Part shown: one piece after another, positions 50,745-59,890 of the stretch
Layout: each line of letters opens with the position of its first letter
Position numbering within the stretch: the stretch's first letter is position 1
Source: Solihabitans fulvus
GTDB lineage: Bacteria > Actinomycetota > Actinomycetes > Mycobacteriales > Pseudonocardiaceae
NCBI RefSeq assembly: GCF_008386585.1
Contig: NZ_VUOB01000073.1
Coordinates: 1 to 64,000 of the forward strand
Direction: 5' to 3'
Length of the DNA: 64,000 bases
Notes under the pieces: generated by a model
The model's database searches: none
What the model was told of the DNA's origin: nothing
Seen by the model: only the letters and a program-made list of their open reading frames with translations
Position numbers and translations under genes: made by a program

Positions 50745-52656
50745 TTCCGCGCCGCCGGGCGACCGCCCTGCCGGCCGCGACCAGCGCGACGCACAGCGTG
50801 GCGACGTGCAGCACCAACGCCACCGTCCCCGGCCGGACCTCGAACAGCTCCGGCACGCAGGCCAGCGCCGTGACCAGCCACGGGTGCACCCGGTTCGCGG
50901 CCGGCGTCCTGGCCACCCGCAGCAGGTAGACGCCGAGCATCAGGTGGATCAGGTTCTGTAGGCCGTCGACCCGCAGCACCAGCAGCGTCGCGTCGGTGCG
51001 CCACGAGCCGAGGCCGGTCACCACGAACCCGAAGACGCCCAGCGCGCCGAACACGACGCCCAGCCCCGCGGCGACCCTGCCCCGGTTGGTCTCGATCCGG
51101 TGCGCGGCCAGGTGCGCGCGGCGCTCGGTCGCCGCGACCAGCCGCGCGACGGCCTCCCCCGCCGCGGCGAACGGGTGGCCGCCCCGCCTGGCCACCCACT
51201 TCGCGAACGGCCGGTGCAGCAGCACCGCCAGCGCCAGCTGCGCGCACGCCACCGCGAGCACCAGCGTGGCCGGGGGCACTGTGGACGGGTACTGGCGCGC
51301 GGCGACGGTGAGGTGCGCCGCCAGCAGCGTCGCCGCGCCGACCCCGGCCAGCACGACCACCCGCGCCGAGAGCCTGCCGCCCCGGTAGGCGATGCCGATC
51401 TGGTGCACCGCGAGGCCGACCCCGAGCAGGTTCGCGTAGCCCAGCGTCACCGAGGCTCGGTCGAGCTGGGTGAGATCGACCGCGAGCGTCCCGGCGACCA
51501 GCACCGCGACCACCGAAGGACCGAACCTCGCGTGCAGCAGCTCCATCGCCGGGGTCAGGGCCGTGACCAGCAGATACGCCCCAATCAGCCAGAACGGGTG
51601 GGCGAGCAGCTGGCTCAGGCCGCCGAACCGGTAGCCCGACAGCGCGTCCAGCGGCAGCGGCGCGACGAGCCAGACTAGGACGACGGCGAGCACCGGGCGC
51701 AGCAGGCGGCTCATCCGCGCGGACAGGTACTCGGCGTAGCCGCCCCCGCCGGTCCGGACCGCCAGCCACGCGTCGAGGTTGGCGCGGCCGCCGAGGAAGA
51801 ACAGCGTCGGCAGCGCCAGCAGCGCCTTGGCCAGCAGCCAGGTGGACGCCGAGGCCAGCGGGCCGAACCAGCCCCGACTGCCGGCGAGGGCGACCAGCCC
51901 GGCGCTGACCAACAGCACCAGCAGGCTCGCCGTCCGCAGCCCGGACAGCTCGCCCCTCCTGGCCGGCGGGTGGCCGGACCTGCCGCGCGGTTTGCGGACC
52001 ATGAGCAGCAGGAAGATCGCCACGAGCCCGGTCGACCAGGCCCCGGCCGGCTCCCAGTGCGGGGTGCCGAAGCGCTGCCGCCACGAGTTGGCCCACACCG
52101 CGAAGGCGTACATCGAGGCGGTGCCGTGGCACACCGACCTGGACACGCCCTGGTAGGCCGAGTCGCAGCGGGCGTCCATCAGCCCGCTCCAGGTGTCGTC
52201 GACGAGCCTGCGGGCGTCCGGGCCGAGCGGCTGACCCCGGTACTCGGCGTAGCGCAGCATGTCGTAGCCGATGTCGTGCACCTTGCAGGCCAGGTCGAAG
52301 TCGTAGGGGCCGGCGCCGAGCAGCGGCGCCGAGCAGTGCGAGTTCGGCTTGTACGCCCGGACGGTGCCGTCGCTCATGGTGGCCGTCATCGGCAGGTAGC
52401 CGATCAGCGACGGGAAGTCCGCCGGCATCGCGGCCAGCGGGTCCCGGCCCGCCACCGGGTGGGCCAGGTCGTCGAGGAACCGCGCGATCTGGGTGTGCTC
52501 GGCGCCCGGCGCGGCCTGCGGCGCCTCGGCGGGCCGCGAGGCGATGACCCCGGCGACGAACACGGCGACCATGACGGCGGCCGTCCGGAGCACGAGCAGC
52601 AGGCGCGCCACGCGACCGCGTCCCGACCAGCCGGTGGCCGCGTTGACATCGAGCAT
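50728..52656 (-). CDS. fusion of phospholipase A2-like, acyltransferase-3-like and DUF4383-like domains
   Basis: A 642-residue protein. After an N-terminal membrane or signal helix (LLLVLRTAAVMVAVFVAGVIA), residues about 90-185 form a prokaryotic phospholipase A2 domain: NSHCSAPLLGAGPYDFDLACKVHDIGYDMLRYA holds the catalytic His-Asp pair and Cys pairs. A multi-helix part follows (ALLALPTLFFLGGRANLDAW, YLSARMSRLLRPVLAVVLVW, PFWLIGAYLLVTALTPAMELL) that reads as an acyltransferase-3 barrel, then a four-helix end (VDGLQNLIHLMLGVYLLRVA) like DUF4383. It could release and re-use acyl groups at the membrane surface (inference). ATG at 52656. Confidence 0.75.
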   Translation of the reverse strand: MLDVNAATGWSGRGRVARLLLVLRTAAVMVAVFVAGVIASRPAEAPQAAPGAEHTQIARFLDDLAHPVAGRDPLAAMPADFPSLIGYLPMTATMSDGTVRAYKPNSHCSAPLLGAGPYDFDLACKVHDIGYDMLRYAEYRGQPLGPDARRLVDDTWSGLMDARCDSAYQGVSRSVCHGTASMYAFAVWANSWRQRFGTPHWEPAGAWSTGLVAIFLLLMVRKPRGRSGHPPARRGELSGLRTASLLVLLVSAGLVALAGSRGWFGPLASASTWLLAKALLALPTLFFLGGRANLDAWLAVRTGGGGYAEYLSARMSRLLRPVLAVVLVWLVAPLPLDALSGYRFGGLSQLLAHPFWLIGAYLLVTALTPAMELLHARFGPSVVAVLVAGTLAVDLTQLDRASVTLGYANLLGVGLAVHQIGIAYRGGRLSARVVVLAGVGAATLLAAHLTVAARQYPSTVPPATLVLAVACAQLALAVLLHRPFAKWVARRGGHPFAAAGEAVARLVAATERRAHLAAHRIETNRGRVAAGLGVVFGALGVFGFVVTGLGSWRTDATLLVLRVDGLQNLIHLMLGVYLLRVARTPAANRVHPWLVTALACVPELFEVRPGTVALVLHVATLCVALVAAGRAVARRRGIATTA

Positions 52657-52675
52657 TGGGGGAGATTCCTCGTGG

Positions 52676-53491
52676 TTAGTCGTCGTACGGGTCGTCGGCC
52701 GCCGAGCCGAGGTCCCAGTCGTCGGCCAGGGCCGGGTCGATGATCGCGAACCTGGTGCCGACCGGGTCGGACAGCACCGCAACGCGGCCGAGCGAGGAAG
52801 TGTAGGGCTTGAACCGTAGCCGCGCGCCCAGCCGGCGCGCCCGGTTCAGCGTCTCGTCGAACCCGAGGTCGGGGTCGACGGCGAAATGCGCGATCCAACG
52901 CGGCGGCACGTCGACGGGTGTGCCCTCGGCCATCCGGACCCGGCCGACCACCGAGTCGCCGCCGACCGACCACACCACGTAGTCGACCGTCCTGCCGTCG
53001 CCGTACTGCTGCTGCTCGAACTCGAACAGCCTGCCGAAGAACCGGTCGGCCAGCGTCGCCTTGCGGGTCACGAACTCGACCCAGACCAACGCGCCGGGCA
53101 CCCCTGCCGTGAAACCCCAGTCCGCGGCGGGCTGGCACAGGCCGACCGTCGCCCCGCTCGGGTCGTCGATCAGCACCTTCGCGCCGACCCCCGGCACCTG
53201 GTGCGGGCGCGGCTCGATCACGTGGCCGCCGAACCGCCGGACCGTGCGGATGCTCGTGTCCAGGTCCTCGACGGCCAGGTAGAGCGTCCAGTCCAGGATC
53301 TCGCCCGGGTAGTGCCGCAGGCCGGCGACCGGCTCGCCGAACAGGGTGGCCACGGTGTACTCGACACCCTCGGCGTCGCGGCGCGGCTCGTACTCCCAGC
53401 CGAACACCGACTCGTAGAACCGGGTGGACGCCGACAGGTCCGAGGTGGCGAGCTCGACCCAGCAGGGGCTGCCGGGCAGTGCGGTGGTCAC
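52676..53491 (-). CDS. two-domain VOC (glyoxalase) family protein
   Basis: A 271-residue protein with two tandem glyoxalase folds: CWVELATSDLSASTRFYESVFGWEYE...VLIDDPSGATVGLCQP and LVWVEFVTRKATLADRFFGRLFEFE...VAVLSDPVGTRFAIIDPA. The tandem arrangement with GlnPro/Asp ends is typical of actinobacterial VOC proteins of unknown substrate. GTG at 53491. It lies 19 bases upstream of the phospholipase fusion and is probably cotranscribed. Confidence 0.88.
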   Translation of the reverse strand: MTTALPGSPCWVELATSDLSASTRFYESVFGWEYEPRRDAEGVEYTVATLFGEPVAGLRHYPGEILDWTLYLAVEDLDTSIRTVRRFGGHVIEPRPHQVPGVGAKVLIDDPSGATVGLCQPAADWGFTAGVPGALVWVEFVTRKATLADRFFGRLFEFEQQQYGDGRTVDYVVWSVGGDSVVGRVRMAEGTPVDVPPRWIAHFAVDPDLGFDETLNRARRLGARLRFKPYTSSLGRVAVLSDPVGTRFAIIDPALADDWDLGSAADDPYDD

Positions 53492-53521
53492 GGTGTCTCC
53501 CAGGGCGGTGTCGGTGCTGCC

Positions 53522-53570
53522 ATGAAGGGTTCCTTCCTGACACTAGGTGTCCTGAAGGGACCCTTCATGA
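53522..53570. repeat. intergenic inverted repeat ATGAAGGG...CCCTTCAT
   Basis: Two related near-palindromes flank a CTGACACTAGGTGTC core: ATGAAGGGTTCCTTC at 53522-53536 and GAAGGGACCCTTCAT ending at 53568. Together they form one large imperfect inverted repeat between the VOC gene and the VWA gene. It ends three bases before the VWA stop codon, so it may work as a terminator. The sequence style resembles dispersed intergenic palindromes of Pseudonocardiales genomes (from memory). Confidence 0.65.
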
Positions 53571-53572
53571 CA

Positions 53573-54535
53573 TCAGGGCAGCCGTTGCGAGATCAACAGG
53601 GCGGACCCGGCGGCGACCAGGCACAGCAGCGCGCCGATCGCGAAGAACGGCTTGCTCACCTCGCGGTGCACGGTCTCGTAGCCGATCTGCTGGCCCAGCC
53701 GGTCGTAGATCTGTTGCAGCTTCTGGTCGGTGTCGGCCTTGAAGAACTGACCGTTGGTGATGTCGGCGAGCTGGTGCAGCGCGTCGTCGTCGACCGGCAC
53801 CGGGATCCGCTGGCCCTCCAGGTCGATGACGCCGCCCGCGGTGCCGAAGGAGATGGCGTAGATCGGGATCTTCTGCTTGGCCGCCTCGGCGGCCACGTCG
53901 AACTCGTTGCGGCCGACGGTCTGCTTGCCGTCGCTCATCAGCACGATCGCGGCTGGCGGCGGGCCGCCCGGGATGATCCGGCCGAACTGGTCGACGGCCT
54001 GGAGCGCGGCGGCGATGGCGTCCCCGGTCGCCGTGCCCGGCAGCAACTTGATCGCGTCAATGCTGTCCAGCACGGGCTTGCGGTCGGTGATCGGCGACAC
54101 GTTCACGGTTGCCGAGCCGCCGAAGGTGAGCAGCCCCAGGTTCACGCCCGGCGTCATGTTCTGCACGAACGACTTGGCGGACGCCTGCGCCGACTTGATC
54201 CGGCTCGGCTGGATGTCGGTGGCGATCATGGAGTTCGAGATGTCGACGGTCAGCATCACGGTGGCCCGGTTGCGCGGGACCTTCGTTTCCGCGGTCGGCC
54301 CGGCCAGCCCGACGACCAGCAGGATGAACGCGACCGCGAACAGCGCCACCGGCACGTGCCTGGGCCAGCGCTGCCGCTTCGGCGCAACCCGCTCGAGCAG
54401 GTCCAGGTTGGCGAAGCGCAGCACGTGCCGCTTGCGACGGCGCTGGGCCAACACGTAACCCACCACGATCGCGGCCACCACGGCGAGCAGCGCGAACCAC
54501 GCGGGGGTCAGGAAACCATCGATCGGCACCCGCAC
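53573..54535 (-). CDS. von Willebrand factor type A (BatA-like, Rv1481-like) membrane protein
   Basis: A 320-residue protein: N-terminal helices (AWFALLAVVAAIVVGYVLA, VALFAVAFILLVVGLAG), a VWA domain with MIDAS motif VDISNSMIATD and LMSDGKQTVGRNE, and a C-terminal helix (FFAIGALLCLVAAGSALLIS). RFANLDLLERVAPKRQRWPRHVPV and VKSFVQNMTPGVNLGLLTFGG-type segments closely resemble mycobacterial Rv1481. In most actinobacteria it is next to moxR and a DUF58 gene; here neither is adjacent. The GTG at 54535 has only a weak ribosome-binding site. Confidence 0.87.
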   Translation of the reverse strand: MRVPIDGFLTPAWFALLAVVAAIVVGYVLAQRRRKRHVLRFANLDLLERVAPKRQRWPRHVPVALFAVAFILLVVGLAGPTAETKVPRNRATVMLTVDISNSMIATDIQPSRIKSAQASAKSFVQNMTPGVNLGLLTFGGSATVNVSPITDRKPVLDSIDAIKLLPGTATGDAIAAALQAVDQFGRIIPGGPPPAAIVLMSDGKQTVGRNEFDVAAEAAKQKIPIYAISFGTAGGVIDLEGQRIPVPVDDDALHQLADITNGQFFKADTDQKLQQIYDRLGQQIGYETVHREVSKPFFAIGALLCLVAAGSALLISQRLP

Positions 54536-54643
54536 AGTTAACCCGCCCCGGCATTCACCCTCGGTGAAGTGGTCCTGTGTCGCTCCCTTCTGGACGGCGG
54601 ACCCTGCTGGACTGCGGCCCCTTCTTGACGGCGGACGCGCCGA

Positions 54644-54675
54644 CGGGTGGGACCGACGAGCTTCGGCCCCACCCG
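54644..54675. terminator. hairpin terminator after the SGNH hydrolase gene
   Basis: CGGGTGGG (54644-54651) pairs with CCCACCCG (54668-54675), with an inner CCGA/TCGG pairing. It sits 14 bases beyond the hydrolase stop on the minus strand. Confidence 0.65.
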
Positions 54676-54689
54676 TTCGACGGGCCCCG

Positions 54690-55934
54690 CTACAGGCGGT
54701 CGAGGTCGACGGCCTTGGCCATCGCCAGGTAGCCGGCGGCGTTGGGGTGCAGGTGGTCACCGAAGTCGTCGTCCGCGCGCAGCCTGCCGGGGTCGGCAGG
54801 GTCGGCCAGCGCGCGGTCGAAGTCCGCGACGGCGTCGTACTCGCCGCTGGTGCGGATCCACTGGTTGACGGCCTGGCGCACACGGTCGCCCTGGTCGGTG
54901 TAGGACTGGTTTCCCTGGTAGGGCGGGATGGTTCCGCCGACGATCCGCACGCCGCGGGCGTGCGCGGCGCAGATCAGCGCGCGGTGCCCGGCGATCAGGT
55001 CCGCCGCCGTCACGGCCGGCGTCGGCGGCTCGCACGTCGTGGCGCCGGGCTGGGAGCCGAGGATGTCGTTGACGCCCTCCAGCACGATCACCGTGCCGAC
55101 CCTCGGTTGGTCGAGCACGTCGCGCCGGAACCGGGCCGTGCCCCGCTCCCCCATGCAGGGCGAGTCGCTGAGCAGCCGGTTGCCGCCGAGCCCCGCGTTG
55201 AGCACCGGCCGCGTGTTGCCCCGCGCCGCCAGCCGCCCGGCCAGCTCGTCCGGGTAGCGGTCGTCGGCGCCCCACGTCGCGCCGTAGCCGTCGGTGAGCG
55301 AGTCGCCGAAGGTGACGACCGAGGGGTCTCGGCCGGTCACGTCGACGCCCTCCAGGTAGTACCAGGAGAGGCTCTGGTCGGCGAACGCCTGCGCGCCCTG
55401 GTCGCGGAGGCGGTCGCCGGCCGCCCGGTAGGACGTGGCGAGGGCGAGGTTGTGATAGGTGGCCGGCCCGGTGGCACCCTGGAAGTACAGCGTGACCGTG
55501 AGCTGTTCCGCCGCCGTGACCGGCAACTGGACCGCGTCGCTGGCGGCGCGCGCCCCGGCCGGGATCGTGACGGCGGCCGAGCCGTGGAAGGTTAGCTCGC
55601 GGACCGTGCCCGGCTTGACGGCCGCGCCCCCGGCGGACTCGCCGACGGTGCCGCCGGTCAGCCGGAGCGGGGATGTGCCGAAGGCGTTGGACAGCCGGAC
55701 GCGCAGCTGCGAGCCGGCGGCGCCGACCCGGATCACCTGGCGGACGGACTGGTCGGCGAAGCCGGTCTCGGCCCAGGTCGGGTACCAGATGGGCGCGGTG
55801 GGCCGCTGCGCGGACGCCACCCACGCGCCGACCCAGCCGCCCGCGTTCGGTGCCGCGTCAGCGTTCGCCGCCAACGGGACGAGCAGCGCCGCCGCCAACG
55901 CGGCGATCGCCGAAGTTCTTGCGGCCAAAGACAT
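54690..55934 (-). CDS. secreted SGNH/GDSL-family hydrolase
   Basis: A 414-residue protein with a Sec signal peptide (SAIAALAAALLVPLAANADA). After a beta-rich domain of about 180 residues, the hydrolase domain starts at VVTFGDSLTDGYG (nucleophile Ser). It continues with block III (VIVLEGVNDILG) and ends with FGDHLHPNAAGY (catalytic Asp and His). This is the arrangement of actinobacterial GDSL lipases/esterases and rhamnogalacturonan acetylesterase-like enzymes. Confidence 0.9.
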   Translation of the reverse strand: MSLAARTSAIAALAAALLVPLAANADAAPNAGGWVGAWVASAQRPTAPIWYPTWAETGFADQSVRQVIRVGAAGSQLRVRLSNAFGTSPLRLTGGTVGESAGGAAVKPGTVRELTFHGSAAVTIPAGARAASDAVQLPVTAAEQLTVTLYFQGATGPATYHNLALATSYRAAGDRLRDQGAQAFADQSLSWYYLEGVDVTGRDPSVVTFGDSLTDGYGATWGADDRYPDELAGRLAARGNTRPVLNAGLGGNRLLSDSPCMGERGTARFRRDVLDQPRVGTVIVLEGVNDILGSQPGATTCEPPTPAVTAADLIAGHRALICAAHARGVRIVGGTIPPYQGNQSYTDQGDRVRQAVNQWIRTSGEYDAVADFDRALADPADPGRLRADDDFGDHLHPNAAGYLAMAKAVDLDRL

Positions 55935-56049
55935 GGGGCATCGCTTCTTTCTTCTGGTGGACGGGATGCCGCCATGACGCGTCGGAGGGGACGGGTGTGA
56001 CCGGTCGACGGGCTAGTTGTGGCCGAGGCCACGACAGCCGTGGGGTCGG

Positions 56050-57384
56050 TCAGGAAGCCGCCTCGGCGTCCACCAGGGCCGCCGCCGGGTCGGCGGTGAT
56101 CTCCCCCGTGCTGGCGTCGAAGTCGTACAGCTCGCCGTAGCGACCCCAGTCGATCGCGGTGTCCAGCTGCTGGCGGGCGTCCTCCGTCGAGAAGCCCCGC
56201 CGCAGCAGGTCGAGGAAGAACGCCTCGCGCAGCGAGCCGTCCGCGCTGGTGGCGAGCGCGCGGCAGACGGTCCGCACCAGGGGCGCGCGGCTGCGGGCCT
56301 GGCCGGCGAAGATCTTCTTGCTGTCCTGGATGTTCGCGGTCGTCCAGGCGCGGCCGGTGTCGGTCAGCACGAGGTCGGCGCCGAGCACGGACAGCAGGTC
56401 GAGCATGGTCGCGCCGTCCACCAGCGGCAGCAGGTCGTCGATCTCGAAGCTCAGCTCGGCGGCGATCTCGGGCAGGTCGACCCGGCCGCCCCTGGCGTAG
56501 ACGATCTCCACGAGGCCCGCCATGCCGCCGACCGACGCCTGCGGCAGCGGGCGCGCGGTCGGCGTCGCGTCGGCGGGCGCAGCCTCGTACACGTCGGGCT
56601 CGCGGCCGGTGAGCAGGTCGTAGAGCTGGTCGACGAGGGCGACGAACGCCGGGGCCCTGCGGTCGCGCGGCCTGGTGAACGGCACCGGCAGCTCGGCGAG
56701 GATGCGGCCGGGGTTCGAGCCGAGCACGATCACGCGGTCAGCCAGCAGCACGGCCTCCTCGATGTTGTGGGTGACGATGCAGATCCCCTTGGTCGGGAAC
56801 TGCTGGCCGGTCCACAGCGACATCAGCTCGGTGCGCAGGTTCTCCGCGGTCAGCACGTCCAGCGCGGAGAACGGCTCGTCCATCAGCAGCAGGTCGGGCT
56901 CCAGCACCAGCGCCCTGGCGAAGCCGACGCGCTGGCGCATGCCGCCGGAGAGCTCCTTGGGGTAGGCCGACTCGAAGCCGTCGAGCCCGATCAGGTCGAT
57001 GGCCGCGAGGGCGGCGTCGCGGCGCTCGGCCTGCGGCACCCCGCGCGCGGCGAGCCCGAGCTCCACATTGGCCTGCACGGTCAGCCACGGCATCAGCGCG
57101 AAGGTCTGAAACACCATCGCCACGCCGGGGTTCGCCCCGGTCAGCTCGCGGCCCCGGTAGCGCACGGTGCCCCTGGTCGGCGAGATCAGGCCCGCGATGG
57201 TGCGCAGCAGGGTGGACTTGCCGGAGCCGGACTTGCCGAGCAGCGCGACGATCTCGCCGGCGTGGATGGACAGCCTGATGTCCTCCAACACCTTCAGCTC
57301 GGCGCCGCCGGCCCCGGTGAAACTCTTGTGCACGGCGTCGACGTCGACGAGCAGCTCGCCGCGCGATCCTTGGTCAACGGTCAT
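56050..57384 (-). CDS. ABC transporter ATP-binding protein with AAA-associated C-terminal domain
   Basis: A 444-residue protein. The NitT/TauT-like nucleotide-binding domain has Walker A LLGKSGSGKSTLLRT, signature ELSGGMRQRVGFARAL, Walker B PDLLLMDEPFSALD and switch IVTHNIEEA. About 160 extra C-terminal residues (LPQASVGGMAGLVEIVYARGGRVDLPEIAAELSFEIDDLLPLVD...) match the AAA-associated domain found in a subgroup without a known substrate-binding protein. It lies 17 bases after the fused permease gene and ends the mgtA operon. Confidence 0.88.
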   Translation of the reverse strand: MTVDQGSRGELLVDVDAVHKSFTGAGGAELKVLEDIRLSIHAGEIVALLGKSGSGKSTLLRTIAGLISPTRGTVRYRGRELTGANPGVAMVFQTFALMPWLTVQANVELGLAARGVPQAERRDAALAAIDLIGLDGFESAYPKELSGGMRQRVGFARALVLEPDLLLMDEPFSALDVLTAENLRTELMSLWTGQQFPTKGICIVTHNIEEAVLLADRVIVLGSNPGRILAELPVPFTRPRDRRAPAFVALVDQLYDLLTGREPDVYEAAPADATPTARPLPQASVGGMAGLVEIVYARGGRVDLPEIAAELSFEIDDLLPLVDGATMLDLLSVLGADLVLTDTGRAWTTANIQDSKKIFAGQARSRAPLVRTVCRALATSADGSLREAFFLDLLRRGFSTEDARQQLDTAIDWGRYGELYDFDASTGEITADPAAALVDAEAAS

Positions 57385-57401
57385 GACGATGCCTTCCGGG
57401 T

Positions 57402-59138
57402 CTACAGGGTGTAGCGCTGCTGGGCGAGTGCATAGAGCCGACGCCAGAACAACCGGTTCAGCGCGACCACGTACAAGCTCATGGCCGCGACGCCGACGAG
57501 GATCCTTGGGAAGTCACCGGCCGAGGTGGCCTCTGCGACGTACGCGCCGAGACCGGTCGCGGTGAGCGTGGTCGGCCCGTACTTGACGATCTCCGCCACG
57601 ATGGAGGCGTTCCACGCGCCGCCAGCCGCGGTGATGCCGCCGGTGATGTAGCTGGGAAAGATCGCCGGCAGGATCAGCTTTCGCCACCACAGCGAGCGGG
57701 GCAGCCGCAGGCTGGCCGCGGCCTCGCGCAGGTCGTTGGGCACGGCGCTGGCCCCGGCGATCACGTTGAACAGCACGTACCACTGCGCGCCGAGGCTCAT
57801 CAGCAGGATGCCGCCCCAGTTCAGGCTGATGCCCGTGGCCACGAGGAGGGCCGTGACCAGCGGGAACAGGAAGTTCGCCGGGAAGCTGGCGAGCACCTGC
57901 ACCACAGGTTGGGCGAGCCTGGACACCTTGGGGTTCAACCCGATCCACACGCCGATCGGAACCCAGACCAGGGTGGCGACCACGACGAGTACGATCACTC
58001 TGCCGAAGGTGATCAGGCCGAGGCCGAGCGCGTGCGGGAACTCGCCGAGGCCGACGGTGGACCGCACGTACTCCACGGCGCGCAGCAGCCCCCAGGCGAT
58101 GACGGCGAGCACGGCGACGCCGAACACCACGTCTCCCGCCCTGCGCCGGGTCGGCGACGTCCGCAGCGGGTACTCGGCGAGCCCGAACACCGCCATCACC
58201 CGGTCGATCGGGGCGCCGAGCGGGCCGAGGACCCGGCCGAGCGCCCTCGGCAGCCGCGACCGGCGAAGCAGGTTGAGCACCACGCTGCGGGGCGCCTGCG
58301 CGGCCTCGGAGTCCTCCACCCGGAAGCGCTCCGCCCAGGCCGTCAAGGGCCGCCAGAACAGCACGTTCACCCCGATCACCATGACCACCATCACGCCGAT
58401 GGCCAGCAGCACGTGGTTCAGTTCCCTGGCATCGGAGGCCGCCGCAACGTAGCTGCCGATGCCGGGCAGCGTGAACTGGTGGTTGAGCACGCTGATCGAC
58501 TCGGAGGCGACCAGGAAGAACCAGCCGCCGCCGAAGCTCATCATGCCGTTCCAGACCAGCGGGATCATGCCGCCTGGCACGTCCACCCGCCAGAACCGCT
58601 GCCAGCGCGACAACCTGAGGATCCTGGACGCCTCGTCGAGGTCGCGCGGCTGGGACACCAGCGACTGGTAGAAGGCGAAGGTCATGTTCCACGCCTGCGC
58701 CGTGAAGATCGCGAACACCGACGCGCACTCGAGCCCCAGCGTCGAACCGGGGAACAGGGCGATGAACCCGGTGACGGTGACCGAGAGGAAGCCGAGCACC
58801 GGCACGGACTGGAGGATGTCCAGCGCGGGAAGGAGGACCTTCTCGGCCCGCCGCAGCCGGGCCGCCGCGGTGGCGTAGACGAAGGTGAACGCCACCGACG
58901 CCACCAGCGCCACGAACATCCGCAGCAGCGACCTCGCCGCGTAGTAGGGCAGGTCGGCGGGATCGGTGGAGATCGCGGCGGCGGGCGCGGCGGAGTCGAA
59001 CGGCGCGGTCACGCCCCTGGACAGCTGCACGAGGCCCCATAGCAGCGTCGCCGCGCCGGCCACCACGGCGACGTCGACCAGGCTCTGGCGCGGTCGGCGC
59101 AGCGCCTCGGCCGAGGGGAACGATCGCAGCACGGCCAC
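57402..59138 (-). CDS. ABC transporter permease, two fused permease domains
   Basis: A 578-residue protein containing two BPD-type permease units. Each has its EAA loop (DLDEASRILRLSRWQRFWRVDVPGGMIPLVWNG and PNDLREAAASLRLPRSLWWRKLILPAIFPSYITGG). This two-in-one arrangement is typical of permeases paired with the AAA-associated ATPase. No periplasmic binding protein is encoded nearby. The GTG start shares one base with the mgtC stop (TAGTG), so translation is coupled to mgtC. The substrate is unknown, but the context implies a metal or a compound linked to metal stress. Confidence 0.85.
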   Translation of the reverse strand: MAVLRSFPSAEALRRPRQSLVDVAVVAGAATLLWGLVQLSRGVTAPFDSAAPAAAISTDPADLPYYAARSLLRMFVALVASVAFTFVYATAAARLRRAEKVLLPALDILQSVPVLGFLSVTVTGFIALFPGSTLGLECASVFAIFTAQAWNMTFAFYQSLVSQPRDLDEASRILRLSRWQRFWRVDVPGGMIPLVWNGMMSFGGGWFFLVASESISVLNHQFTLPGIGSYVAAASDARELNHVLLAIGVMVVMVIGVNVLFWRPLTAWAERFRVEDSEAAQAPRSVVLNLLRRSRLPRALGRVLGPLGAPIDRVMAVFGLAEYPLRTSPTRRRAGDVVFGVAVLAVIAWGLLRAVEYVRSTVGLGEFPHALGLGLITFGRVIVLVVVATLVWVPIGVWIGLNPKVSRLAQPVVQVLASFPANFLFPLVTALLVATGISLNWGGILLMSLGAQWYVLFNVIAGASAVPNDLREAAASLRLPRSLWWRKLILPAIFPSYITGGITAAGGAWNASIVAEIVKYGPTTLTATGLGAYVAEATSAGDFPRILVGVAAMSLYVVALNRLFWRRLYALAQQRYTL

Positions 59139-59866
59139 TAGTTCGCCTCGTTTTTCTCGTGGGTCACCTTGACGTCCCAGCGCACTGTGGTCACCGCTGG
59201 CTCCATGCTCAACCGGCTCACCGCCGACTCCATCTGCTTGTCGTCCCTGCGGTCCGCGGTCAGCTCGGCGCGGACCTCGACGTAGCCTTCGACCGGGCTG
59301 TTGCTGCTGATCATCGACAGCAGGCTGAAGTCGGTGTGCGTCAACGCCTGCACCACCAGCGCGCGGATGTGCGCCTCGGCGTCGTCCCTGGTCACCGCGA
59401 GGAAGCTGTAGGTGGTGCTGGTCTCGTCGCCGGTGTCGGGCCGCTTGTCGACGAGTCGGCCGAGGCTGCGCAGCCCCACGTTGGCGATCAGCACCACCAC
59501 CGTGCCGGCGAACGCGATGAAGTACAGGCCGACGCCGGTGAGCGCGCCGACGGCCGCCGAGCACCACAGCGTCGCCGCCGTGTTCAGCCCGCGCACGTTC
59601 AGGCCGTCGCGCAGGATCACGCCTGCGCCGAGGAAACCGATGCCGGACACGATCTGCGCGGCCACCCTGGTCGGGTCGGCGCTGCCCTGGTCGGCGATAC
59701 CACTGAAGCCGTGGGAGGACAACAGCACGAACAGTGTCGCGCCGACCGCGACCAGCGCGTTGGTGCGCAGCCCCGCCATCCGCGCGCGGTACTGCCGCTC
59801 GAAGCCGATCGCGGCCCCCAGGCCGAACCCGGCGCCGATGCGCAGCAACGTCTCCAGCGTCGTCAT
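59138..59866 (-). CDS. mgtC: MgtC/SapB-family membrane protein
   Basis: A 242-residue protein. Five helices carry the MgtC signatures IGFERQYRARMAGLRTNALVAVGAT and RVAAQIVSGIGFLGAGVILRDGLNVRGLNTAATLW. The C-terminal ACT-like domain follows (YSFLAVTRDDAEAHIRALVVQ...). MgtC proteins are needed for growth at low Mg2+ and modulate ATP synthase or P-type ATPases. It lies 24 bases after mgtA and is coupled to the ABC permease. Confidence 0.9.
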   Translation of the reverse strand: MTTLETLLRIGAGFGLGAAIGFERQYRARMAGLRTNALVAVGATLFVLLSSHGFSGIADQGSADPTRVAAQIVSGIGFLGAGVILRDGLNVRGLNTAATLWCSAAVGALTGVGLYFIAFAGTVVVLIANVGLRSLGRLVDKRPDTGDETSTTYSFLAVTRDDAEAHIRALVVQALTHTDFSLLSMISSNSPVEGYVEVRAELTADRRDDKQMESAVSRLSMEPAVTTVRWDVKVTHEKNEAN

Positions 59867-59890
59867 GTGCCCGTCTCTCCTCGCATGTCG

